DNA from: Cupriavidus basilensis
GTDB taxonomy: Bacteria; Pseudomonadota; Gammaproteobacteria; Burkholderiales; Burkholderiaceae
NCBI RefSeq assembly: GCF_000832305.1
Contig: NZ_CP010536.1
Span: forward strand, 3,534,001-3,598,000
Reading direction: 5' to 3'
Length of the DNA stretch: 64,000 nucleotides
In this document: positions 26,831 to 34,276 of the stretch, piece after piece
Position numbering within the stretch: position 1 is the first letter of the stretch
How the letters are laid out: each line of letters begins with the position of its first letter
Notes under the pieces: model-generated
Told to the model about the DNA's origin: nothing
The model's database searches: none
The model's input: the letters and a program-made list of their open reading frames with translations, nothing else
Translations under genes and position numbers: made by a program

Positions 26831-27543
26831 GCGCCCTCCCGCGTTGCAGCGCCGAGGCCGAGTGCGCGCCTTCGACGCGCTGGCAGGCCACGACGCTCGA
26901 CCGTCGAGTTCTCGAAATGGAGCTGCACCAGCGTCAGTACGGTTGTAAGCGCCAGATAGATTGCCCCGGCTATCGTGAGGACTTCCACGGCGCGGTACGT
27001 GCTGCTGTAGATCGTCTGCGCGCTCAGCATCAGTTCTGGCACCGTAATCACCGACGCAAGCGACGTGCTCTTGGTATGACTGATGAAGTTGCCCATGTAC
27101 GGAGGCAGCACGATGCGTGTGGCCTGTGGCAGGATGACATGCCGCAGAATCCGTGGATTGGTCATGCCGACCGCTTGGGCGGCCTCGCGTTGGCCACGGT
27201 GCACGGCGCGAATGCCGGCGCGAATAATCTCGGCGTTATAGGCGGCGGAACTCATCGAAAGGGCGATGATTGCCGCGGGCAACGCCTCGAGCCGCAACCC
27301 GAACATGGGCGCTGCGTAGTAGACGAAAAACAGATGCAACAGAACCGGCGTGCCCCGGAAAATCCAGATGTAGATGAACGCGGCGCCGCGCAGGACTGCA
27401 TGGCGCGAGTCGCGCCCGAGGGCGAGCAGAAGGCCGAACACGGTTCCGCAAACCTGCGTCACCACGGCCAGGAGTATCGTCAGCAGCGCGGCCTTGAGCA
27501 AGATCGGCAGATATGGCAGAACCTGTACGAAATCGATATTCAT
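26827..27543 (-). CDS. Amino acid ABC transporter permease (second system)
   Basis: The 238-residue product has about five membrane helices, the EAA loop ([13 protein letters not shown] then ILPQA) and a basic C-terminal tail ([15 protein letters not shown]). Only one permease gene is present in this operon, so a homodimer is expected, unlike the two-permease system of the first operon. It overlaps the ATPase gene by 4 bp and follows the binding-protein gene after 67 bp. Confidence 0.93.
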   Translation of the reverse strand: MNIDFVQVLPYLPILLKAALLTILLAVVTQVCGTVFGLLLALGRDSRHAVLRGAAFIYIWIFRGTPVLLHLFFVYYAAPMFGLRLEALPAAIIALSMSSAAYNAEIIRAGIRAVHRGQREAAQAVGMTNPRILRHVILPQATRIVLPPYMGNFISHTKSTSLASVITVPELMLSAQTIYSSTYRAVEVLTIAGAIYLALTTVLTLVQLHFENSTVERRGLPARRRRALGLGAATREGA

Positions 27544-27610
27544 GGGTTCCCCTCGTGCGTGGCAGTCGAATCGCTGCCCGCAGATGCGTTAGCGCTTTCG
27601 TTTGTTAAAG

Positions 27611-28411
27611 TCACTTCGTGTCTTCCGGTAGTTGGGCGCTGTAATGATCGATGCCGAAGTACTGCATGCCCCATTTGTCGAGCAGTCCGTTCTTTTTCAT
27701 CTCCCGAATCGCCGCATCCACTTTGGCTTTCAGCTCGGCCGAACCTTTTGGCATTGGCGCGCCGACATAGCGGATCCGATAGGGCTCGCGGACAATCGAC
27801 GCTACCCCCGGGCGTTGGCGTAACAGGTTCGCCGCCGAGGTATCCGGCGCGATGATGGCGTCGAGCCGAGCAACAGCGAGATCCGTGAACATTTCGGCGT
27901 AGCCGGCGTAACCCTTGAAGATCGCGAACTCCCCATACTGCTTTTCGAGTTCCCGAGCCGGAATTTCGCCATCGCTCGCGCCGGCGATAGCGCCGACGCG
28001 CTTGCCTTTCAGATCCTTGAAACTCTTCACGTCGGTCACCCCATCGCGCACGACGACGACGACTGCGGATCGCGAATATGGGATCGAGTAATCGAAGATA
28101 GCGGCTCGCTCAGGCGTGATATTGACGTTCGAGAAAACGATATCGAAGCGACCGGTTTGCAATCCGGGCAGAATCCCCTTGAATTCGAGGCGGTCCAGTC
28201 GCATGGGAATGCCGAGGTATTTAGCGACAAAGCGCGCGACCTGGACGTCATATCCGTCGAGCTCGTTCTGCGCGTTCGTAAATGACACCGGCGGCAGGTC
28301 GCCGCTCGTTGCTGCGTTGAGTTTCGCCGGCAGTGCGGCGAAAGCGACGCTCGCCGTCGCGAACCCACTGAGCAACGCCACTGCCGTGGCGGCATAAGTC
28401 CATCGTTTCAT
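27611..28411 (-). CDS. ABC transporter substrate-binding protein (second system)
   Basis: The 266-residue product has a Sec signal peptide (cleavage after SVAFA, residue 25). Family-3 features follow: NELDGYDVQVARFVAKYLG, FDIVFSNVNITPERAAIFDY and FKDLKGKRVGAIAG. It is the first gene of the second operon and carries the shared LysR-box element about 195 bp upstream. The ligand should be the substrate of the co-transcribed hydantoinase, by inference. Confidence 0.93.
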   Translation of the reverse strand: MKRWTYAATAVALLSGFATASVAFAALPAKLNAATSGDLPPVSFTNAQNELDGYDVQVARFVAKYLGIPMRLDRLEFKGILPGLQTGRFDIVFSNVNITPERAAIFDYSIPYSRSAVVVVVRDGVTDVKSFKDLKGKRVGAIAGASDGEIPARELEKQYGEFAIFKGYAGYAEMFTDLAVARLDAIIAPDTSAANLLRQRPGVASIVREPYRIRYVGAPMPKGSAELKAKVDAAIREMKKNGLLDKWGMQYFGIDHYSAQLPEDTK

Positions 28412-28605
28412 CGAACTCTCACTTGTTGTCGATTCGCGTGAAGAGCGGTTCCGCGCGCGAGACGCACACCACCGACTGGTGTTCGGCCATTGACGACGAC
28501 GCCGTGGTTTGGGCTGCCGATGGATTACCGAACCTTAGGCCCCCCGGAACGTTGTCGCATGCTGGTCAGGAGGCTGTCCGTATCATAGGAACAAATATTT
28601 TCGTC

Positions 28606-28646
28606 GTCGCGTGCTTTTTGATGGTCGCCCTATAACCGCAGGTTAA
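28606..28646 (-). promoter_or_regulatory. Conserved 41-bp element with LysR box, upstream of the second transporter operon
   Basis: On the + strand: GTCGCGTGCT, 15 bases, TATAAC, 5 bases, GTTAA, aligned without gaps to 9898-9938 and 17882-17922. Homology to the porin element continues a further ten bases (CTCAAG). An IS630 remnant begins only 5 bp away. Confidence 0.65.
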
Positions 28647-28650
28647 GCGC

Positions 28651-28880
28651 TCAAGAGAAGTTGATTTGGCGTTTTTCCCCATAGCCGCCGAGAAGTTCAG
28701 TGATCTCGGAGCCGATGGTTTCCTTGGCCCGGGTGACAGAGTTGCCCCAGTGGCGCCTGGCCTGTTTCCAGACGATTGCAATCAGGTTCAGCGCGGGGCT
28801 GCAGGGCGGCGGATGCAGCAGCACCATGCGAGGTTCGGAGAGCCAGCGGTCAAGTGCCCGCTGATGTCCGCTGATCGATG
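28651..28880 (-). pseudogene. IS630-family transposase, C-terminal remnant
   Basis: The minus-strand frame reads LHPPPCSPALNLIAIVWKQA, then a helical region and GGYGEKRQINFS before the stop at 28651-28653. It corresponds to the end of IS630 transposases (LPPYSPELNLIExxWK). The catalytic Glu of LNLIE is replaced by Ala and everything upstream is missing, so it is inactive. Confidence 0.75.
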
Positions 28881-28972
28881 TGGTGACAAATTCTTGCGTT
28901 ATCGAACGCCACCATCGTCAACTGCCCGGGGATGCCGCTCTGGGGCGGCCGCCTGGGCACTGACCGTGAAAT

Positions 28973-29518
28973 CTAATCCTGGGGCAGCACCAATGCCCCA
29001 CAACCGGTGTCGGAAACGAATGTCGCAAGAAGCCGAGCCGGACGCGTCGGATCGGGATTCTCGGCGAACAGGTGAAGCGCGCGCGGCGGCTCAAACCAGG
29101 TCTGTCCGCTGACATAGTCGATGGCTGGTCCTCCCGCCAGTTGAGAGCGGATCGTCCCTTCCAGCACGACCGCCGTCACCGAACCCGGGTGACGATGCGC
29201 GGGCGTAAAGCCGAGCGGCGGAAAGTCGACGATGGCCGTCGTCAACGATTTGCCCGGCGCGTCAGGCAGGGCTTCGCACGACAGAATTTTTACGGTCGAA
29301 GCGGGACGGCCCGTCGCGCTGGCATCCGGCGATGCACTGGACAGCAGCGGATCGCCACCGCTGCTACAAATGCTGGCGAACCAGTCGATCACCGAACGGG
29401 GCGTCGCCGGACCGGGCGCCAGCAATGCCACTGCGATTGCCGCAAGCATCATGGGATTGCCCGGCAGCCGCGGCAGGTGCGCCAAGTGTGCGAGGAGCGG
29501 CAGAGCACGCGGGTTCAT
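28973..29518 (-). CDS. Cupin-domain protein with N-terminal hydrophobic segment
   Basis: ATG 29518 overlaps the stop of the upstream epimerase-like gene as ATGA, indicating translational coupling. The 181-residue product has a hydrophobic stretch at about residues 20-40 (signal anchor or signal peptide), then a single cupin barrel. Metal-binding motif 1 is visible (FTPAHRHPGSVTAVVLEG) and a weaker motif 2 (GQTWFEPPRALHLFAENP). Cupins of this type are small-molecule dioxygenases, isomerases or binding proteins; the substrate is unknown. Confidence 0.85.
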   Translation of the reverse strand: MNPRALPLLAHLAHLPRLPGNPMMLAAIAVALLAPGPATPRSVIDWFASICSSGGDPLLSSASPDASATGRPASTVKILSCEALPDAPGKSLTTAIVDFPPLGFTPAHRHPGSVTAVVLEGTIRSQLAGGPAIDYVSGQTWFEPPRALHLFAENPDPTRPARLLATFVSDTGCGALVLPQD

Positions 29519-30252
29519 ACCTGTGTCCCCGATCGCAGGTCCTGCGACCAACCCAGCTCACGCTTCGCCTTGGCACTGTTGACCTCGGCGTCGTCCTGCG
29601 CAATGTTGTATATCCCCGATGTGCCCCGTTCGAGCGCAAGCCAAGCCGCAAACGCGGCGGCTTCGACGTGCAGCGGGCTTGAGCCGGCGGGGACATCGCA
29701 ACCCGTGCCGGGCCCGTAAATCTGTCCATACCGGAGCACGGTCCCGGTCAGCGGCGCCGTTTCCAACACATGGCGCTCCAGTGCCGCTACGCCCCGCACG
29801 CTAGTGCCGCGCGGGCCATGGGCATCGATATCGAGTGCGCAGCTTTCATCGTAGGGCGTCGCGCCTGGTCGATACGCCCACGCGATGCTTTGCGCAATCA
29901 TCCGCTTGCTACCGGCTGAAATGGCCGCTGCCACCAGGTTACGCGTTCCTTCGTCGCGAATCCGGGCGTTGGCGGTCACCGCCTGGGCCATGCGGGCGGG
30001 GTCCAGCCCGGAGGGCAGATCGGTCAACTGGTGAATCACGCTATGCGGCGCGATGCGACCCAACGCGTCGCGTAGCGCGAGCGCATCGAATACGTCCACG
30101 ACGACCGGCGTGACACCGGCGGCTTCGAGGTGTTTTGCCCGGTCGGGGCGCCGGGTGCTGCCGAACACCGTATAGCCCGCGGCGATTAGCAGGGGCACCA
30201 GTGCGGTGCCAATGGCGCCGCTTGCTCCGGCTACCAAAACCCTGTGCGTCAT
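29515..30252 (-). CDS. NAD(P)-dependent epimerase-like oxidoreductase (atypical SDR)
   Basis: ATG 30252 is preceded by AGGAGA and starts MTHRVLVAGASGAIGTALV, the Rossmann motif GASGAIG. The 245-residue product lacks a standard YxxxK: the expected region reads AWAYRPGATPYDE. The late motif GIYNIAQDD is typical of NAD-epimerase-like proteins. It is coupled to the cupin gene and divergent from a MocR regulator, so the pair is probably controlled by that regulator. Confidence 0.87.
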   Translation of the reverse strand: MTHRVLVAGASGAIGTALVPLLIAAGYTVFGSTRRPDRAKHLEAAGVTPVVVDVFDALALRDALGRIAPHSVIHQLTDLPSGLDPARMAQAVTANARIRDEGTRNLVAAAISAGSKRMIAQSIAWAYRPGATPYDESCALDIDAHGPRGTSVRGVAALERHVLETAPLTGTVLRYGQIYGPGTGCDVPAGSSPLHVEAAAFAAWLALERGTSGIYNIAQDDAEVNSAKAKRELGWSQDLRSGTQV

Positions 30253-30332
30253 CTCTCTTCTCCTGTTTGCGATTGCGATTGCGAACGATGCAACGGGTTG
30301 TCGCATGCTTGATGACGAGCAGGATAGGGGTG

Positions 30333-30382
30333 TTAATGGTCACAAAAAAGGTCCATTATTGAGAAATTGATTGAGCCATTAT
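30333..30382 (+). promoter_or_regulatory. Repeated CCATTAT boxes in the MocR/epimerase intergenic region
   Basis: CCATTAT occurs at 30353-30359 and 30376-30382 as direct repeats 23 bp apart (two helical turns). A related inverted copy (TTAATGG) lies at 30333-30339. Direct repeats spaced by helical turns are typical MocR binding sites. The second copy overlaps the likely start region of the regulator gene, suggesting autoregulation. Confidence 0.5.
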
Positions 30383-30393
30383 GAAAAGCAACG

Positions 30394-31926
30394 ATGCGCC
30401 GAGCCGAACAGATCGAACTTGCACTTGCGCCGCGACCGGACGGGATGCCATTGCAACGCTGGCTATACGACGAACTGCGCAACGCCATTCTGATGGGCCG
30501 GCTGTCGCCAGGGGCGCGCCTGCCTTCGTCGCGCGATCTTGCGGCACGTTTTGCGTTATCTCGCGGCACGGTACTAGGCGTGTTTTCACAACTCACGGCC
30601 GAAGGGTATCTGACGGGCGCGGTCGGGCGAGGCAGTTTCGTCGCGTCCGAATTGCCGGATCGACGTATCGACAGCAGCGATCGGCCGTCGATCAAGAAAC
30701 GCGACGGACGGTTTGGCGCGCACGAGCGCAAGGGCAATGACGAGGACGATGACGGCGCGCGAAATCATGGTGTCGCACTCTCCGCACGTGGTCGTCTTCT
30801 GGGGCGAACAGCGTTTCAGGCGAGCGGCCGCTCGAGTCCCGCCAAGGCCTTTCGGGCCAGCCAACCCGATCTCGATGCGTTTCCGTTCGACCTATGGGCA
30901 CGACTGGCGGCGAAACGCGCTCGCCGCACCCGACGCGATCTGCTCGGCGATGGTGAGGCGCAAGGGTATCGGCCGCTGCGCGAGGCGATTGCCGCATACG
31001 TGGGAATGTCCCGCGGGATTACGTGCACGGCAGACTGCGTCGTGGTGTTGGGCAGCGTCCAGCAGGCTATTGATCTGGGCGCGCGTCTGCTGCTCGATCC
31101 GGGCGACGTCGCGTGGATGGAAGATCCGGGCTACCCGGGCGCGCGCTTGGTGCTCGAAGCTGCGGGTGCCCGGGTTGTCGGCGTGCCTGTCGATGCGTGC
31201 GGTATCGACGTGGAATGGGGACGGCAGCACGCGCCAGACGCGCGTCTCGCCTATGTCACGGCCGGGCGGCAAGCGCCGCTCGGACCGCCGCTTGCGCTTG
31301 AACGGCGGTTGTCGCTGCTCGAATGGGCGCGGGAGCGCGGCGCCGTCATCATCGAGGATGACTACGACAGCGAATACCGCTTCGTGGGCAATCCATTGGC
31401 CGCGATGAAGGGCATCGATCACGATGGGCACGTGATCTACTGCGGAACGTTCAGCAAGGTACTGTTTCCCGCGCTGCGGACCGCATACGCAATCTTGCCC
31501 GAGCGGTTAGTCGACCCGTTCGTGGCTGCGTTGTCGCTGACTGCGCGGCATGTGCCACTGGACCAGCAGTCAGTGCTGCACGAATTCATCGCGGACGGCC
31601 ATTTTGGCCGCCACATCCGTCGCATGCGCATGCTGTACGGCGAGCGTGCCGAAGCGCTCAATAGCGCCGCCGACCGGCATCTTTCGGGACTGCTGGATGT
31701 CCCTCGAATCATTGCAGGGCTCGATGCGCCGGCCTTTCTTCCGCCAGACATGGTCGACGCCGACGTAGCGCGCCGCGCGGCGTGCGAGGGCATCGAGACA
31801 CGACCGCTATCGCTCTACGCGATCGACCGGCCGGCGCCGCCGGGGCTGGTGCTGGGTTTTGCGTCTGTCGGCATCGATGCCATCGAGGCGGGGGTGATAG
31901 CGCTTGCGCGCGCACTGGTGCGTTGA
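30394..31926 (+). CDS. MocR-type regulator (GntR helix-turn-helix fused to aminotransferase-like domain)
   Basis: The 510-residue product has a GntR winged helix at residues 20-90 (RLSPGARLPSSRDLAARFAL, TVLGVFSQLTAEGYL), a long charged linker, and a fold-type I aminotransferase domain from about 165. The PLP lysine is visible in GTFSKVLFPALR and the PLP-contacting block in EDDYDSEYRF. The usual TPSHQxPxG motif is altered to TAGRQAPLG. MocR proteins sense PLP-linked amines or PLP itself. It is divergent from the epimerase-cupin pair. Confidence 0.92.
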   Translation: MRRAEQIELALAPRPDGMPLQRWLYDELRNAILMGRLSPGARLPSSRDLAARFALSRGTVLGVFSQLTAEGYLTGAVGRGSFVASELPDRRIDSSDRPSIKKRDGRFGAHERKGNDEDDDGARNHGVALSARGRLLGRTAFQASGRSSPAKAFRASQPDLDAFPFDLWARLAAKRARRTRRDLLGDGEAQGYRPLREAIAAYVGMSRGITCTADCVVVLGSVQQAIDLGARLLLDPGDVAWMEDPGYPGARLVLEAAGARVVGVPVDACGIDVEWGRQHAPDARLAYVTAGRQAPLGPPLALERRLSLLEWARERGAVIIEDDYDSEYRFVGNPLAAMKGIDHDGHVIYCGTFSKVLFPALRTAYAILPERLVDPFVAALSLTARHVPLDQQSVLHEFIADGHFGRHIRRMRMLYGERAEALNSAADRHLSGLLDVPRIIAGLDAPAFLPPDMVDADVARRAACEGIETRPLSLYAIDRPAPPGLVLGFASVGIDAIEAGVIALARALVR

Positions 31927-32147
31927 CTGGTGGAAGCGTAGGTCCCGTGACGACGGCATCGCCAGGTGAATTGCAGGTGCGAAACAGTCATCGTGCAGCG
32001 CACCAAAAGAAGAAGCTCCTGCCGACAATCCCCTTCCCACCCAGCACACCGTCGCCACCCTGCACGAGATCCGGATTCACCCCACATGGCGTTCCCACCC
32101 CATTTCGCCAATAATGGTCTAACTGACATTGCCGGACGAGGGCGACC

Positions 32148-34196
32148 ATGCTTTATAGTCCCGATGCAATTCGTACCGTCGCCCTGCTGGGGCACGCGGG
32201 GTGCGGCAAGACCTCCCTGGTGGAGGCGCTGCTGCACAAGGGAGGTGCGCTGCACATTCCCGGCAGCGTGGAGCGCGGCACCACGGTCTGCGACTTTGAT
32301 CCGCTGGAGCGCAAGTACCACCACTCGCTCACCACCGCGGTGGCCCACCTGCACTATCGCGACGCCCGCATCTACCTGCTGGACACGCCCGGCTATCCCG
32401 ATTTCTCCGGCTTGTCGATGAGCGCCCTGGCGGCGGTGGAGACGGCTGCCATCGTCATCAACGCGCAGACCGGCATCGAGATGACGACCCGGCGCATGAT
32501 GGCCTGGGCGCAGGCGCGCAAGCTGTGCCGGATGATCGTGGTCAACGGCATCGACAAGGAGAAGGTGGACCTGCCCAAGCTGCTGGCCGATATCCAGGAG
32601 GCGTTCGGCAAGGAGTGCTTGCCGATCAACCTGCCGGCGGGGCGCGGGGGCGAGGTGGTGGATTGCTTCTTCAACCCGGCGGGCGAGGCGGATTTCCTGT
32701 CGGTGGCGTCGGCGCACGAGGCGCTGGTCGATCAGGTGGTGGAGATCGATCCGCAGCTGATGGAGCTGTATCTGGAGCAGGGCGAGCAGATCGCGCCGGA
32801 GCAGTTGCATGCGCCGTTCGAGCGGGCGCTGCGCGAGGGCCACCTGGTGCCGATCTGCTTTACCTCGGCGGCCAGCGGGGCTGGTGTCGCGGAGTTGCTC
32901 GATGTGTTTGTGCACTTGCTGCCGAACCCGGCCGAGGGCAATCCGCCGTTGTTTTACCGTGATGCGGGCGGGCGCCAGGTAGCGATTCGCGCGGAGCCGG
33001 TGCCCGACAAGCATGTGCTGGCGCATGTCTTCAAGATCACGATGGACCCGTATCTGGGCAAGATGGCCGTATTCCGCATCCACCAGGGCACGGTCACGCG
33101 CGACAGCCTGTTGTTTATCGGCGATGCGCGCCAGCCGTTCAAGGTGGCGCATCTGCTGATGCTGCAGGGCAAGGAGCGCGTTGAAGTGCCGCAGGCCGGG
33201 CCGGGCGATATCTGCGCCGTGGCCAAGATCGACGAGATCGCCTTCGATGCCGTGCTGCACGACGCCAGCGAGGACGGCAACATCCACCTGGCCCCGCTTG
33301 ACTTCCCCACCCCGATCTACGGCCTGGCGATCGAGCCGGCGCGCCGCGGCAACGAGCAGCGCTTGTCGGAGGTTCTGCAGAAGCTTGGCGCGGAAGACCC
33401 CTGCCTGCGCATCGAGCATCCGGCGGGCACCAATGAGACGGTGATGCTTGGCCTGGGCGAGCTGCAACTGCGCTGCGCGCTGGAGCGCCTGACCGGCCAG
33501 TACAAGCTGGAGGTGGTGACGCGGCCGCCGAAGATCGCTTATCGCGAAACCATCGGCGGCAAGGCCGAGGGGCATCATCGCCACAAGAAGCAGACGGGCG
33601 GTGCTGGCCAGTTCGGCGAGGTGCAGCTGCGCGTGGAGCCGCTGCCGCGCGGCACGGGCTTCGAGTTTGTCGATGCGGTCAAGGGCGGCGCGATTCCGGG
33701 CCAGTTCATCCCCGCCGTGGAAAAAGGCATCCGCCAGGTACTGGAGAGCGGGCCGCTGGCGGGCTTTCCGATGCAGGACGTGCGCGTCACCGTGTTCGAC
33801 GGCAAGAGCCATTCGGTGGATTCGAAGGAGGTGGCGTTCGCGGCGGCAGGGCGCAAGGCCTTTATCGAGGCCGTGCTCAAGGCGCGGCCGAGCGTGCTGG
33901 AGCCGATCGTGGATATCGAGGTGACGATGCCCGAGGCGTCAATGGGCGACATCATCAGCGACCTCTCCGCCAAGCGCGGCCAGGTGCGTGGCACGCGCAC
34001 CGCGGCGGGCAACAGCGTGCTCGTCGCCGGACAGGTGCCGCTGTCGGAGTTGAACGACTATCAATCGCGCCTGAACAGCATCACAGGCGGCCACGGCAAC
34101 TACACGATCCAGCTCAGTCACTACGAAGCCGTGCCGCCCGCCCAGCAGCAGGTGATGGCGTCGCAGCACAAGGCGCATGGCAACGGCGTGGACTGA
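32148..34196 (+). CDS. Elongation factor G paralogue (EF-G-like GTPase)
   Basis: The 682-residue product has all EF-G domains in order: G domain with GHAGCGKTS (P-loop) and DTPGYPDF (G3), domain II from about 270, and domains III-V with GGAGQFGEVQLRVEPL and RGQVRGTRT. The G4 motif reads NGID where canonical EF-G has NKxD. It is not in a str operon and is monocistronic. It belongs to the FusA-like second EF-Gs, which may act in ribosome recycling or stress rather than elongation. The 665-codon frame on the other strand is antisense. Confidence 0.93.
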   Translation: MLYSPDAIRTVALLGHAGCGKTSLVEALLHKGGALHIPGSVERGTTVCDFDPLERKYHHSLTTAVAHLHYRDARIYLLDTPGYPDFSGLSMSALAAVETAAIVINAQTGIEMTTRRMMAWAQARKLCRMIVVNGIDKEKVDLPKLLADIQEAFGKECLPINLPAGRGGEVVDCFFNPAGEADFLSVASAHEALVDQVVEIDPQLMELYLEQGEQIAPEQLHAPFERALREGHLVPICFTSAASGAGVAELLDVFVHLLPNPAEGNPPLFYRDAGGRQVAIRAEPVPDKHVLAHVFKITMDPYLGKMAVFRIHQGTVTRDSLLFIGDARQPFKVAHLLMLQGKERVEVPQAGPGDICAVAKIDEIAFDAVLHDASEDGNIHLAPLDFPTPIYGLAIEPARRGNEQRLSEVLQKLGAEDPCLRIEHPAGTNETVMLGLGELQLRCALERLTGQYKLEVVTRPPKIAYRETIGGKAEGHHRHKKQTGGAGQFGEVQLRVEPLPRGTGFEFVDAVKGGAIPGQFIPAVEKGIRQVLESGPLAGFPMQDVRVTVFDGKSHSVDSKEVAFAAAGRKAFIEAVLKARPSVLEPIVDIEVTMPEASMGDIISDLSAKRGQVRGTRTAAGNSVLVAGQVPLSELNDYQSRLNSITGGHGNYTIQLSHYEAVPPAQQQVMASQHKAHGNGVD

Positions 34197-34210
34197 GGGG
34201 CTGCCGGGCT

Positions 34211-34250
34211 GCCGCAATGCCGCCATGCCGCCATGCCGCCATGCCGGGAT
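34211..34250. repeat. Five tandem 8-bp repeats (GCCGCCAT)
   Basis: Three exact copies flanked by two variants lie in the 80-bp gap between the convergent EF-G-like and GGDEF-EAL genes. Confidence 0.8.
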
Positions 34251-34276
34251 GGGCATGGCGATGAAGACTGCCGGGC

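Noticed and set aside
31815..33812. 665-codon minus-strand open frame
   Set aside because: It lies opposite the EF-G-like gene with its third codon positions out of phase, is His/Arg/Leu-rich and lacks any motif; antisense shadow in GC-rich DNA.
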